Assembly: GCA_023416275.1 (NCBI GenBank)
Contig: JAEZIB010000065.1
Location: forward strand, 1-45,035
Length of the DNA: 45,035 nt
Direction: 5' to 3'
Source of the DNA: Bacillota bacterium
GTDB taxonomy: Bacteria; Bacillota; Clostridia; Acetivibrionales; DSM-1351
A model generated the notes under the pieces. That model made no database searches and had not been told where the DNA came from. It worked only from the letters and a program-made list of their open reading frames with translations. Shown here piece by piece: positions 8,933-17,437 of the stretch (the stretch's first letter is position 1; each line of letters begins with the position of its first letter). Both the position numbers and the translations under genes were made by a program.

Positions 8933-9643
8933 ATGTTGAAAATGAAACCAGCATATCTATTAAATGAAAAATTTGATGATATATATTTTGATGTGGTTGA
9001 TGCGATAGATGAAGCACAGCAAATTTATTTGATTAACAATAATATTATTGAACGGATTAGTAAAAATGCGGAAATTGGTGAACCGTTTATTATTGGTGAA
9101 ACAGGGTTTGGAGCAGGGCGGTTGGTAGTTTCACTAATGCAATATTTGGACAAAAACAGTCTGAAAAATGTCTACATAGAATATAATTCAGTTGAATTAT
9201 ACCCGATGAGTCCTGATAGAATGCACAATATACTTGATGGATTTAGAGAGCGGGTTGGTGATAAAATTGATGCCCTTGTGAAAGCATATCAAAGTATTGA
9301 CATAAATGTTAGTGGATGGCACACTGTGGAAATTATACAGCCCTTTGGAAAGCTAAGATTAAATCTGTGGGTTGGAGAAGCTCTTGATATGGTTAGTTCC
9401 ATAGAAAAATGCTGTGATGTTTGGTTTCTCGATGGGCACAGTCCTAAAAAAAATCCTGCAATATGGCGCCCAGAGCTTCTATTGGAAATTGGTAAAAAAA
9501 CAAAGGCAGGAGGAACCTGTGCTACTTTTACTGTTGCAGGAGCTGTAAAAAGAGCCTTGACCGATGCCGGATTTATAATTAAGAAATTTCCTGGGTGTGG
9601 TGGCAAAAATGAGGTGCTGCAGGGAATAAAAACTGAATTATGA
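8933..9643 (+). CDS. mnmD: tRNA 5-aminomethyl-2-thiouridine methyltransferase, standalone MnmD
   Basis: A 236-residue SAM-dependent methyltransferase matching the N-terminal (MnmC2) domain of bifunctional MnmC, without the FAD oxidase domain. It would complete the mnm5s2U wobble modification. Key segments are GETGFGAGRL (SAM loop), the acidic strand VEYNSVELYP-like IEYNSVELYP, FLDGHSPKKNPAIW (matching the family's FLDGFxPxKNPxxW catalytic loop) and the C-terminal GCGGKNEVLQGI. I place the start at ATG 8933 because AGGAAGTG sits seven bases upstream; an in-frame GTG at 8879 has no such site. It is monocistronic and divergent from dus. Confidence 0.87.
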   Translation: MLKMKPAYLLNEKFDDIYFDVVDAIDEAQQIYLINNNIIERISKNAEIGEPFIIGETGFGAGRLVVSLMQYLDKNSLKNVYIEYNSVELYPMSPDRMHNILDGFRERVGDKIDALVKAYQSIDINVSGWHTVEIIQPFGKLRLNLWVGEALDMVSSIEKCCDVWFLDGHSPKKNPAIWRPELLLEIGKKTKAGGTCATFTVAGAVKRALTDAGFIIKKFPGCGGKNEVLQGIKTEL

Positions 9644-9805
9644 TGAAGGATTGAAAATCAACTTTCTAACATAGCTTTTTAACTGTGGTGCATTGTAATT
9701 TGGAGTAATCCTTATCATGGGGAGGTCCAGGAAGGTGTGCTGTTAAAACATAGGATTTGTTGTACATTGCAAAAGGCACGAACATTCAATATTTTATATC
9801 TCAAA

Positions 9806-9910
9806 TATAACGAGGCAAGAAAATGTCCTCCACTTCTATAAGTGGCGGATACCGCTTTGGTTTTCAGTCTGTGAGAATATCTCCCGCCTCGTTGAATATA
9901 GGCGTTATAA
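9806..9910 (+). repeat. Repeat R1 copy A (MITE-like, short form)
   Basis: Begins TATAACGAGGC and ends GGCGTTATA, so the termini are inverted ATAACG/CGTTAT. It shares the core CTTCTATAAGTGGCGGATACCGC and GAGAATATCTCCCGCC with copies at 12059, 15079 and 36888, but lacks their last ~50 bases before the terminal hexamer. It lies about 95 bases upstream of the dockerin gene. Confidence 0.85.
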
Positions 9911-10005
9911 CGGCATAAGATATAAAGGAAATAATATCCACATAAAAAGTACATCGAAACCGCATTGTTATATGGGAGTTTTATTTTTTATGATGGAGGT
10001 ATAAA

Positions 10006-12003
10006 ATGAGAAACAAATTTATATGTGTTTTGATGTTCTTGACTATTTTTATCCAGTGCTTTTCTATTACCGGATTTAATTCAGAATATGCAATAGCAGC
10101 AGCTGCAAGTATAACTAATGGTATACAATTTAAAGATGCTTCTGGAAATGTAATACATGCTCATGGTGGCGGGTTAATTAAATATGGTGACTATTATTAC
10201 TGGTATGGAGAATATCGTGATAGCAGCAATTATTTTCTTGGCGTCAGATGCTATAGGTCAACTGATTTAAAGAACTGGGAATATCGTGGAGAAGTTCTGG
10301 CCCCAAATTCAGCAACAGAACTTAACAAATGTAATGTTGAGAGACCAAAGGTTATGTATAATGCATCAACAAAGCAGTTTGTAATGTGGATGCACTGGGA
10401 AAATGGTGTTAACTATGGACAAGCCAGAGCAGCAGTTGCATATTGCAATACACCAGACGGAAAGTTTACATATCATGGAAGTTTTAGGCCGATGGTAAAC
10501 TCAGGTGTGACAGATCATGGTTTGCCGGGTTATATGTCAAGAGACTGTAATGTTTTTGTCGATACTGATGGAACTGGATATTTTATATCATCTTCAAATG
10601 AAAATATGGATTTGCATTTATACAAGTTAACTGCTGATTATAAAGGAATTGCTTCACTTGTGGCAAAATTATTTGTAGGTAAGCAAAGAGAGGCTCCATG
10701 CCTAATTAAAAGGAACAATTACTATTATCTTATAACATCAGGTTGTACAGGCTGGAATCCAAATCAAGGCAAGTATGCTTATTCGACTAATCTGTCAAGT
10801 GGTTGGTCTGAACAATATAACTTGGGAGATTCAACTACATATAATTCACAACCTGCATATATTATACCTGTTCAGGGGACTAATGGTACAAGCTATTTAT
10901 ATACAGGAGATAGATGGGCTGGCGCTTGGGGCGGTAAGGTAAATGATTCTAAGTATGTATGGCTGCCTCTTATATTTGAATCAGATACAAGTCTTAAGCT
11001 GCCTTATTCCGATTCCATACAAATAGATACTGTGTCAGGTGCAATATCATATAAAGATGATACTACTGCGCCAGATCTTAGTGATGGATGGGGGTTGGTG
11101 TTCAGTGATGATTTTGACGGAGTAAGTCTTAATACCAAAAACTGGAACTATAACTATCCTTGGGGAAATACTCACACTAACAGAGCTTACTGTGCTCCTG
11201 AAAATGTAAGTGTATCAAATGGGTTACTCAAAATAAAAGCTGAGAATAAAAGACATCCAAATGCTCCTGCAACAACAACATCATATGATGGAAACTTTTC
11301 TTTAGACTATACCTCGGGAGCTGTAAATACAAACGGGAAGTTTAATTTTACAGCTGGCTACATAGAGGGAAGATTTAAAATGCCTGGAACAACAGGATTT
11401 TGGCCTTCATTCTTCACTTTGAATGCAAATGGCTCAAGACCACCTGAGATAGATATATTTGAAATATTAAGTCATGAACCAACAGCACTTCATACAAATT
11501 ATCATTATGGTGCTTCGAAATCTCACTATTATAAACAAACAGTAGCAGATTTATCAAAGGATTTTCACACATATGCTGTAGAATGGGATTCTGAGTATAT
11601 GAAGTGGTATTTAGACGGCAAACAGGTGGCAAGTACATTTAGAGACTCTCAAGCGATAGCTGCTGCAAAAAATATGTACTTGATAATTAACCTTGCTGTG
11701 GGTGGCTGGGAAACTGATCCTAATAGTTCTACTGATTGGTCTCAGGATTTTGAATGTGATTGGATAAGAGTTTGGCAAAAAGGTGCTGTATCAATTCCAG
11801 AGGTTATATTAGGTGATATAAATAATGACAAGGCAGTTGACGCAATTGATTTTGCTCTGCTAAAGAAGTATTTACTGGGAGATAGCGTATTATCAGATGA
11901 ACGTGCGAAAAAAGCTGCTGATGTAAGCAAAGACGGAACAATAGACGCAATAGATTTTGCACTTTTAAAGAAATATTTGTTAAAAGCAATAACTGAATTT
12001 TAA
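10006..12003 (+). CDS. Cellulosomal GH43-GH16-dockerin bifunctional glycoside hydrolase
   Basis: A 665-residue secreted enzyme. A signal peptide (hydrophobic core ~5-20, cleavage near residue 32) precedes a GH43 five-bladed propeller (~35-345) starting with FKDASGNVIHAHGGGLIKYGDYYYWYGEYR and containing VERPKVMYN. That pattern resembles the exo-beta-1,3-galactanase subgroup of GH43. A GH16 beta-jellyroll follows (~358-595) with the catalytic EIDIFE motif (Glu481, Asp483, Glu486). The C-terminus is a type I dockerin (~602-665) with two duplicated calcium/helix repeats containing DAIDFALLKKYLL, so the enzyme docks on a cellulosome scaffoldin. The two domains would plausibly attack one beta-1,3-linked polymer such as arabinogalactan from the end and within the chain. 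The substrate is inferred. The gene stands alone between two inverted R1 repeats. Confidence 0.93.
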   Translation: MRNKFICVLMFLTIFIQCFSITGFNSEYAIAAAASITNGIQFKDASGNVIHAHGGGLIKYGDYYYWYGEYRDSSNYFLGVRCYRSTDLKNWEYRGEVLAPNSATELNKCNVERPKVMYNASTKQFVMWMHWENGVNYGQARAAVAYCNTPDGKFTYHGSFRPMVNSGVTDHGLPGYMSRDCNVFVDTDGTGYFISSSNENMDLHLYKLTADYKGIASLVAKLFVGKQREAPCLIKRNNYYYLITSGCTGWNPNQGKYAYSTNLSSGWSEQYNLGDSTTYNSQPAYIIPVQGTNGTSYLYTGDRWAGAWGGKVNDSKYVWLPLIFESDTSLKLPYSDSIQIDTVSGAISYKDDTTAPDLSDGWGLVFSDDFDGVSLNTKNWNYNYPWGNTHTNRAYCAPENVSVSNGLLKIKAENKRHPNAPATTTSYDGNFSLDYTSGAVNTNGKFNFTAGYIEGRFKMPGTTGFWPSFFTLNANGSRPPEIDIFEILSHEPTALHTNYHYGASKSHYYKQTVADLSKDFHTYAVEWDSEYMKWYLDGKQVASTFRDSQAIAAAKNMYLIINLAVGGWETDPNSSTDWSQDFECDWIRVWQKGAVSIPEVILGDINNDKAVDAIDFALLKKYLLGDSVLSDERAKKAADVSKDGTIDAIDFALLKKYLLKAITEF

Positions 12004-12058
12004 TTAATATTTATCTTGAAAAATACAGTATATATAGATATAATTATAAATACAAATT

Positions 12059-12213
12059 TATAACGCCTAGATTCAAAATGAAATTTTTTGATTGTAGAAA
12101 AATATCATTACATCAGCGGCGTGTAAGCGAGTCGGGAGATATTCTCACTGCCTGAAAAACAAAGCAGTATCCGCCACTTATAGTAGTTGTGGACAATTTC
12201 TTTCCTCGTTATA
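12059..12213 (-). repeat. Repeat R1 copy B (reverse orientation)
   Basis: On the minus strand it runs TATAACGAGGAAAG... to CTAGGCGTTATAA and carries the full-length form, including the ACACGCCGCTGATG and TTTTTCTACAATC segments. With copy A it brackets the GH43-GH16-dockerin gene as an inverted pair. It ends about 20 bases before the serS T-box leader. Confidence 0.85.
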
Positions 12214-12235
12214 TTTAAAAACAGCGTAGAAAAAG

Positions 12236-12446
12236 CTAAGATTTAATTAATTTCTCAAGAGAGCCGATGGTTGCTGAGAATCGGTGAAAGGTTAAATCAA
12301 TCCACTTTTGAGCTGTCGGTGATGAATCGAAAGGTCAGTACCCTTTATCCTACTATTAAGAGGTCGGTTATTTATATATAATCGGCAATTTGAGTGGCAA
12401 CGCGGATGCCTTCCGTCTCATTTATTTATGGGATGGGAGGTTTTTT
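12236..12446 (+). promoter_or_regulatory. T-box leader (serine) upstream of serS
   Basis: Stem I contains AGAGAGCCGATGG and a CCGAT/ATCGG hairpin, followed by CAATCCACTTTTGAGCTGTC. The UCC at 12301-12303 is the likely serine specifier codon. Stem III is GTCGGTTAT/ATAATCGGC. The T-box proper is TGAGTGGCAACGCGG (12391-12405), a close variant of the AGGGTGGNACCGCGG consensus. The terminator is CCTTCCGTCTCA (12409-12420) with TGGGATGGGAGG (12429-12440) and six T. Uncharged tRNA-Ser is expected to favour read-through into serS. Confidence 0.92.
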
Positions 12447-12642
12447 ATACTTTTGGGAAAAATAAAGTAATATTATTCTTACCGAAATAACAAATGTGTT
12501 AAGTTAATAGTAATTAAGAAGCAAATTTAAGAAAAACTATTTTTAAAAGAACCCTATATACGATTTGGATTTTCTATATTTAGGAGAATTAACGAGATAG
12601 TGCAAATAAAATTAAATGTAAGATAGTATAAGGAGGAAGTAT

Positions 12643-13920
12643 ATGTTAGATTTAAAATTTTTAAGAGAAAATCCTGAAATTGTGAAACAAAATATCAGAA
12701 ATAAGTTTCAGGATAACAAGCTGGGTTTGGTGGATGAAGTTATTGCATTAGATGTAGAGCTTAGAAATACTAAAGTAGAAGCCGAGTCTTTACGTGCAAA
12801 TAGAAATAAGATTTCAAAAAGCATAGGTGGCTTAATGGCTCAGGGGAAAAAGGAAGAAGCAGAGGAAATGAAGAAGCAGGTTACTGCAAATTCAGACCGC
12901 TTAGCTCAATTGCAGATATTGGAGGATGAGCTGGAAGAGAAGGTCAAAAAAATTATGATGGTTATTCCAAATATAATTGACCCAAGTGTTCCAATTGGTA
13001 AGGATGACAGTGAAAATGTTGAAATTCAGGTATATGGTGAGCAATTTGTACCTGATTTTGAAATACCTTATCATACAGAAATAATGGAGAAATTAAGTGG
13101 AATTGATTTAGAAAGTGCCAGAAAGGTTGCTGGGAATGGCTTTTATTACCTAATGGGAAACATTGCAAGACTTCATTCAGCTGTTATTTCATATGCAAGA
13201 GACTTTATGATTAATCGTGGATTTACCTACTGTATACCACCTTTTATGATACGCAGCGAGGTTGTTACAGGGGTTATGAGCTTTGCAGAAATGGAAGCTA
13301 TGATGTATAAAATAGAAGGTGAAGACTTATACTTAATTGGTACTAGCGAACATTCTATGATTGGAAAATTTATTGATACTATTTTAACAGAAGATGCATT
13401 GCCACAAACCTTGACAAGCTACTCTCCTTGCTTCAGAAAAGAAAAAGGAGCTCATGGACTTGAAGAAAGAGGAGTATATAGAATTCACCAATTTGAAAAA
13501 CAGGAAATGATAGTAGTGTGTAAACCTGAAGACAGTATGATATGGTTTGAAAAAATGTGGCAAAACACAGTAGATTTGTTCCGCTCATTAGATATTACAG
13601 TGAGGACTTTGGAATGCTGCTCAGGCGATTTAGCAGATCTGAAAGTAAAATCTATTGATGTAGAGGCTTGGTCTCCAAGACAAAAGAAGTATTTTGAAGT
13701 AGGAAGCTGTTCAAATCTCGGAGATGCGCAGGCAAGGCGTTTGAAGATTCGTGTAGACGGCAAGGATGGAAAATACTATGCACATACCTTGAACAATACT
13801 GTTGTTGCACCACCTAGAATGTTGATAGCATTCTTAGAAAATAACCTGAATGCTGACGGTTCTGTTAATATCCCTGCTGCGCTTCAGCCTTATATGGGTG
13901 GTATGACTGTAATAAAGTAA
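12643..13920 (+). CDS. serS: Seryl-tRNA synthetase (divergent form)
   Basis: A 425-residue class II aminoacyl-tRNA synthetase charging tRNA-Ser. The N-terminal coiled-coil arm (~30-110) follows MLDLKFLRENPEIVKQN. The catalytic core has motif 2 FRKEKGAHGLEERGVYRIHQFEK split across ~265-290 and motif 3 in the HTLNNTVVAPPRMLIAFLEN segment near the end, plus GSCSNLGDAQARRLKIR. Compared with the usual bacterial enzyme, LIPTAEVPL is LIGTSEHSM and the motif 2 loop GSAGRDTRG is GAHGLEERG, so this belongs to a divergent, somewhat archaeal-looking SerRS group. AAGGAGGAAG sits just before the ATG. The serine T-box upstream supports the specificity. Confidence 0.93.
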   Translation: MLDLKFLRENPEIVKQNIRNKFQDNKLGLVDEVIALDVELRNTKVEAESLRANRNKISKSIGGLMAQGKKEEAEEMKKQVTANSDRLAQLQILEDELEEKVKKIMMVIPNIIDPSVPIGKDDSENVEIQVYGEQFVPDFEIPYHTEIMEKLSGIDLESARKVAGNGFYYLMGNIARLHSAVISYARDFMINRGFTYCIPPFMIRSEVVTGVMSFAEMEAMMYKIEGEDLYLIGTSEHSMIGKFIDTILTEDALPQTLTSYSPCFRKEKGAHGLEERGVYRIHQFEKQEMIVVCKPEDSMIWFEKMWQNTVDLFRSLDITVRTLECCSGDLADLKVKSIDVEAWSPRQKKYFEVGSCSNLGDAQARRLKIRVDGKDGKYYAHTLNNTVVAPPRMLIAFLENNLNADGSVNIPAALQPYMGGMTVIK

Positions 13921-14013
13921 TAATTTAGTGAATTACGTTATAGAATAAATAATTATATGAAAAAATAATACTTTAAATAGTAAATATTTCACTAAATTTT
14001 ATAACAAAATTTT

Positions 14014-14057
14014 AAAGACATATCAAGTGCGTTTTTAGAGAAACTTGGTATGTCTTT
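14014..14057 (+). terminator. Intrinsic terminator after serS
   Basis: AAAGACATATCAAGT (14014-14028) pairs with ACTTGGTATGTCTTT (14043-14057), with one G-U pair, and is followed by ATTATTTAAT. It is the main feature in the 333 bases between serS and the convergent gene at 14254-14838. The rest (14058-14253) shows nothing recognisable. Confidence 0.8.
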
Positions 14058-14253
14058 ATTATTTAATCTATATTTTTAAAGAAAATAAAGCAATACTTTA
14101 AATTTATTATAACTATTTATAATAGAACGCTATATTTTAAACTTATAGAATGCAATTGCAGAATCCTTTGTAAACCATACAATTGATGGTCATTGACTTG
14201 AATGAAACATATGAGAAATATTTTCTGTTACTAGAGATATAGTTATCAACAGG

Positions 14254-14838
14254 TTATCCCAAAACACATTTATCAACAATTTTTTCTTCCCACCATCCAA
14301 ACGCTACTCTTCCGCCTGCAATAACATCAGGATCGTCGATAGAAAGATACACTAGGAATGAACCATTAGGGGGGAATATTAGCTTACCATTTTCTGTATC
14401 AACAACAGTTGTTCCAGCCTCACCTCTGCGGACAAAAGCTTTTACTCCTCCAGAGGGTTCTTCTGTTACATTTGAAGCTAAATGAATTTGAACTCTAGGT
14501 TGTGGAGCAGGTTGAATAGCGGTATTGGACGGAGTTACAAGGGGTGAAACAACAAATTGTTGGCCTGGAGTAGTTGCATTAAACCAAAACTGTGCTCTAA
14601 AGGGCGATGTGGAGATGTCCGTTACAGTCCATACATTTACGTGTAGTAGTACGCCAGAGTTTGGTGGATTATATAATCTTGCCCACGCACTTGTGCCAGC
14701 ACCCAATTTTAAATTATCTGCATAACCAATAAAGTATCGCCCTTTAGTGGATTGATACAGTTCAATTGGTATATTTACAGTTTTAGAGTAGTCTCCTTGA
14801 AAATATAAAAACGGATTTAAATTATTAAAATCAACCAT
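14254..14838 (-). CDS. Uncharacterised ~194-residue protein of a clostridial family
   Basis: A 194-residue, beta-rich soluble protein without signal peptide or membrane segment. Notable stretches are RYFIGYADNLKLGAGTSAW, ARLYNPPNSGVLLHVNVWTV, AQFWFNATTPG and the C-terminal VAFGWWEEKIVD. The composition suggests a jellyroll or Ig-like sandwich. It resembles small clostridial proteins listed under a DUF (possibly DUF6143), but I cannot confirm this. The ATG has GGAAGGAT at good spacing. It is monocistronic and convergent with serS. No function can be assigned. Confidence 0.8.
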   Translation of the reverse strand: MVDFNNLNPFLYFQGDYSKTVNIPIELYQSTKGRYFIGYADNLKLGAGTSAWARLYNPPNSGVLLHVNVWTVTDISTSPFRAQFWFNATTPGQQFVVSPLVTPSNTAIQPAPQPRVQIHLASNVTEEPSGGVKAFVRRGEAGTTVVDTENGKLIFPPNGSFLVYLSIDDPDVIAGGRVAFGWWEEKIVDKCVLG

Positions 14839-15000
14839 AAATTATCCTTCCTAGTTTCTATTTTAGCACTAAAAATGTTTCTATTTATAATATGTTAACT
14901 ACATAGGCTGATGTGATTGTACTTTCAAAAATAGGAATTAGCGCATTTACAATTTATTTAAGCAAAGTAAGTAAAATGCTATACAAATATAAGTTAAAAT

Positions 15001-15057
15001 CTCAACTTTCACAGTTAAAAATCGTAGGTGTTAAACTTACCAATGGAAAGTTGAGTT
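15001..15057. repeat. Palindromic repeat R3, internally deleted copy
   Basis: CTCAACTTTCACAGTTAAAA at the left and GGAAAGTTGAG at the right form inverted ends around AATCGTAGGTGTTAAACTTACCAA. The left arm matches the right arm of the long R3 copy at 40001-40112 in reverse complement. Confidence 0.65.
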
Positions 15058-15078
15058 AAAATTAATAATTATCTCCAT

Positions 15079-15221
15079 AATAACGAGGCAAGAAACTTCT
15101 ATAAGTGGCGATACCGCTTTGTTTTTCAGGCGGCGAGAATATCTCCCCCTTGCTTACACGCCGTTGATGTAATAAATTTTTCTACAATCGAAAAATTTCA
15201 TTCTGATTATAGGCGTTATAA
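15079..15221 (+). repeat. Repeat R1 copy C, upstream of the cold shock gene
   Basis: Runs from ATAACGAGGCAAGAAAC to ATAGGCGTTATA. It has a small deletion after AAGAAA relative to copies A and D but retains the ACACGCCGTTGATG and TTTTTCTACAATC segments. Its right end is only about 22 bases upstream of a TATAAT (-10) at 15244-15249, so it contributes to the upstream promoter DNA of csp. Confidence 0.85.
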
Positions 15222-15282
15222 AAAATATAGTCAAAACAAATACTATAATCTAAAAATATCTTTGTTATAAGGAGAATTGTAT

Positions 15283-15492
15283 ATGACTACGTACACAGGT
15301 GTTGTTAAATGGTTTGATAATGAAAGAGGTTATGGTTTTATTTCTACTAATGAAGGTGAGGATGTATTTTTACATCATTCACAAGTTAAAGAAAAAGGAA
15401 ATGATAAGGATATTCATGAGGGTGAATCAGTAACATTTGATATTATTAAGGATAAAAAAGGGCCATCAGCTGTAAATGTTCAGAAAGCGTAA
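15283..15492 (+). CDS. Cold shock protein (CspA family)
   Basis: A 69-residue single cold-shock domain that binds single-stranded RNA/DNA and acts as an RNA chaperone. It has the GVVKWFDNERGYGFI RNP1 region and DVFLHHS RNP2 motif, then a standard five-strand barrel ending in SAVNVQKA. I choose ATG 15283 because AAGGAG (15269-15274) is eight bases upstream; an in-frame TTG at 15277 is too close. A TATAAT at 15244-15249 suggests a very short leader, unlike the long leaders of some cold-induced csp genes. Confidence 0.96.
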   Translation: MTTYTGVVKWFDNERGYGFISTNEGEDVFLHHSQVKEKGNDKDIHEGESVTFDIIKDKKGPSAVNVQKA

Positions 15493-15692
15493 TCCTGCCT
15501 ACTAGAATTGTCTTTTATGATAATAGAAGGATGGAATATAGTTTGCTGCATTTATTCCTCACAACCTTAAAAATTAAGTTGTTTATATAAAATTTTTTTA
15601 AAAGTGTATTGTTTATAATAAATTGTAGTTAAAAGTATGGAAACACATTTTAATTAGTTGCAAAAGCGACATTATGGCAAAGCCCGCAAATA

Positions 15693-16691
15693 TTATTTTA
15701 TTACATGAACAGTACACTTTGTTTTTGTTCCGTCTTCAGAAGCGTAAATGTAGGCGGTACCTTTTTTTATAGCTGTAATTGCTCCTTTTGGATCAACTTT
15801 TACAATTTTCGAATTGCTTGAAGACCATACCGGAGACAAACCTGAAGATACATTTGCAGTTATTTTTGCAGAAGTGCCCTCTTTTAAGCTTAGTTCTGAT
15901 GAGCTTAAGGCGATAGTGGGCTTTTCAACAATAACACTGCAGCTTTTTGACACACCATCAACAGTAGCGGTGATGGTAGCGGTTCCATGCTTAACTGCTG
16001 TTATATTGCCTGAAGTATCTACAGTAACAACACTTTTTTTGTTTGTTCTCCAGACAGGGCTTATGCCAGAAGAGACAGTAGCCGATAGCTTTGACTTCTG
16101 ACAGCGGTATAATTTAATGTTAGTGTTGTTTAGTACTATTGTAGGAGATTTTACTTTGATTTTGCAGGTGGAGCTGCTTCCGTCAGAGGTGGCTGTTATT
16201 ATAGCTTCTCCTGGTTTAATGCCAGTTACAGTGCCATTTTCATCAATTGTTGCAATACTTTTCTTATTGCTTTTCCATATGACTTTTGAATTGTTTGAGG
16301 TGGTTGCTGATATGTTGATGCTCTGATTTCGCTCAATGGAGGCGCTTGTTTTACTAATGGTGATTTTTGTTTTGTTTACAGTAAGCTTACAAGCTGCTTC
16401 TGCATTTTTTATCTTAGCTGTAATAGTTACTGTTCCGGATTTTTTTGCAGTGACCAACCCATAAGTATTAACAGAGGCAATACTAGAATTGCTGCTTTTC
16501 CAGGTGGGAATTTTACCATTAGAAGCCAGTGCTAATATATAAAATTGATTACCTATATCAACAACTGCGGAATATTTAGATAGTATAATAAAGGAAAGGG
16601 ATGAACTTGCATACAAAGTTTGAATTGGTAATGAAAAAATAGTGAATAAACATAATATTAATGCTAATAGGGTTTTTTTAGTCTTTGACAT
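15693..16691 (-). CDS. Secreted protein with four BIG2-type Ig-like domains
   Basis: A 332-residue exported protein. The signal peptide is MSKTKK plus a long hydrophobic core with cleavage near residue 28. Four bacterial Ig-like (BIG2) repeats of ~75 residues follow, each with the motif xWxSxxxxIAxVxxxGxVTAxKxGxAxITAxxDG, for example WKSNKKSIATIDENGTVTGIKPGEAIITAT. No catalytic domain is present; such repeats usually mediate adhesion or act as spacers at the cell surface. I choose ATG 16691 because GGAGGATTCTA precedes it and it places the signal peptide at the N-terminus; an upstream in-frame start at 16790 would bury it. Confidence 0.88.
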   Translation of the reverse strand: MSKTKKTLLALILCLFTIFSLPIQTLYASSSLSFIILSKYSAVVDIGNQFYILALASNGKIPTWKSSNSSIASVNTYGLVTAKKSGTVTITAKIKNAEAACKLTVNKTKITISKTSASIERNQSINISATTSNNSKVIWKSNKKSIATIDENGTVTGIKPGEAIITATSDGSSSTCKIKVKSPTIVLNNTNIKLYRCQKSKLSATVSSGISPVWRTNKKSVVTVDTSGNITAVKHGTATITATVDGVSKSCSVIVEKPTIALSSSELSLKEGTSAKITANVSSGLSPVWSSSNSKIVKVDPKGAITAIKKGTAYIYASEDGTKTKCTVHVIK

Positions 16692-17005
16692 TAGAATCCT
16701 CCATTCATAGAATGTGAGGAATAAATGATAATATATGATAAACAGCAAACTTGAGCTTATTTTAGCATACATGTATAAAAATGTAAACACGTAATTTTCG
16801 GGTGCTACTCTCTATTGATTTGGTTTCTGGTGAAACAAATGATAAGGTGTTTTAAAATGGCTTGACTATATAAAACAAAAATGATAAATTTAAATAAATA
16901 CTTTATTTGTAAAAGAAATATTACTAAAGAGATACTTAAAATATTTATATAAAAAATGTTATTAATATAAATGTTATTAACAGATAACTTAAAAACTGAA
17001 TATGT

Positions 17006-17113
17006 ATTCTTCAGGGAGAGGTGAAATTCCTTATCGGCGGTAAAGCCCGCGAGCCATAATGGCTGATCTGGTTAGATTCCAGAGCCGACAGTATAGTCTG
17101 GATGAGAGAAGAA
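17006..17113 (+). promoter_or_regulatory. FMN riboswitch (RFN element)
   Basis: The conserved RFN core is plain: GGGAGAGGTGAAATTCC, then CGGCGGTAAAGCCCGCGAGCC, and GATTCCAGAGCCGACAGTATAGTCTGGATGAGAGAAGAA as the 3' half, read in segments. The outer stem pairs TTCTTC with GAGAAGAA. It heads the ribD-ribE-ribBA-ribH operon and should lower expression when FMN is plentiful. Confidence 0.97.
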
Positions 17114-17150
17114 TTTTGTGTATATTTTTAATGTTTGTATTAGTTTATCC

Positions 17151-17181
17151 AGCCCTGAAGTTTTATGCTTCAGGGCTTTTT
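17151..17181 (+). terminator. Riboswitch-controlled terminator of the rib operon
   Basis: AGCCCTGAAG (17151-17160) pairs perfectly with CTTCAGGGCT (17168-17177) around a TTTTATG loop and is followed by a short T run. The right-arm CTTCAGGG is repeated exactly at 17009-17016 in the 5' strand of the aptamer, so the aptamer strand can compete for the terminator's left arm. Confidence 0.92.
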
Positions 17182-17214
17182 GCGTACTTTTTTGTTTTTG
17201 TAGTGCTATTAAAT

Positions 17215-17385
17215 AAAAATGCGACGTTTACATTTAGTGCATTCATTGGCCTCTTCGCATTTTTGAGCAATTCTTTTGTGTGAACATGGTGCGTTTTCGA
17301 ACTAAAAAACACAAGTGTTTCTTGATGGTGTGTTTACGATAGAGTTGCCAAAAAGGAGGAGAACCTCAGCGAAGCTGAGCTTTTC
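17215..17385 (+). repeat. Repeat R2 copy 1 in the ribD leader
   Basis: Starts AAAAATGCGACGTTTACATT and includes CTTCGCAT, TTTGAGCAATTC, ACATGGTGCGTTTTC, CTTGATGGTGTGTTTACG, CAAAAAGGAGGAG and a CTCAGCGAAGCTGAG hairpin. The same order of blocks occurs at 26032-26335. It sits between the riboswitch terminator and ribD, lengthening the leader by about 170 bases. Confidence 0.75.
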
Positions 17386-17437
17386 CACTGAAGCATTTAC
17401 CAAATTTTTTTTACCAAATGGGGCATGGGAGGATATT

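Noticed and set aside
9715..9954. 79-codon minus-strand frame
   Set aside because: It covers repeat R1 copy A and has no coding features.
17315..17437. Longer N-terminus for RibD
   Set aside because: The extra 41 residues come from repeat R2 and leader DNA; the ribosome binding site and family length support ATG 17438.
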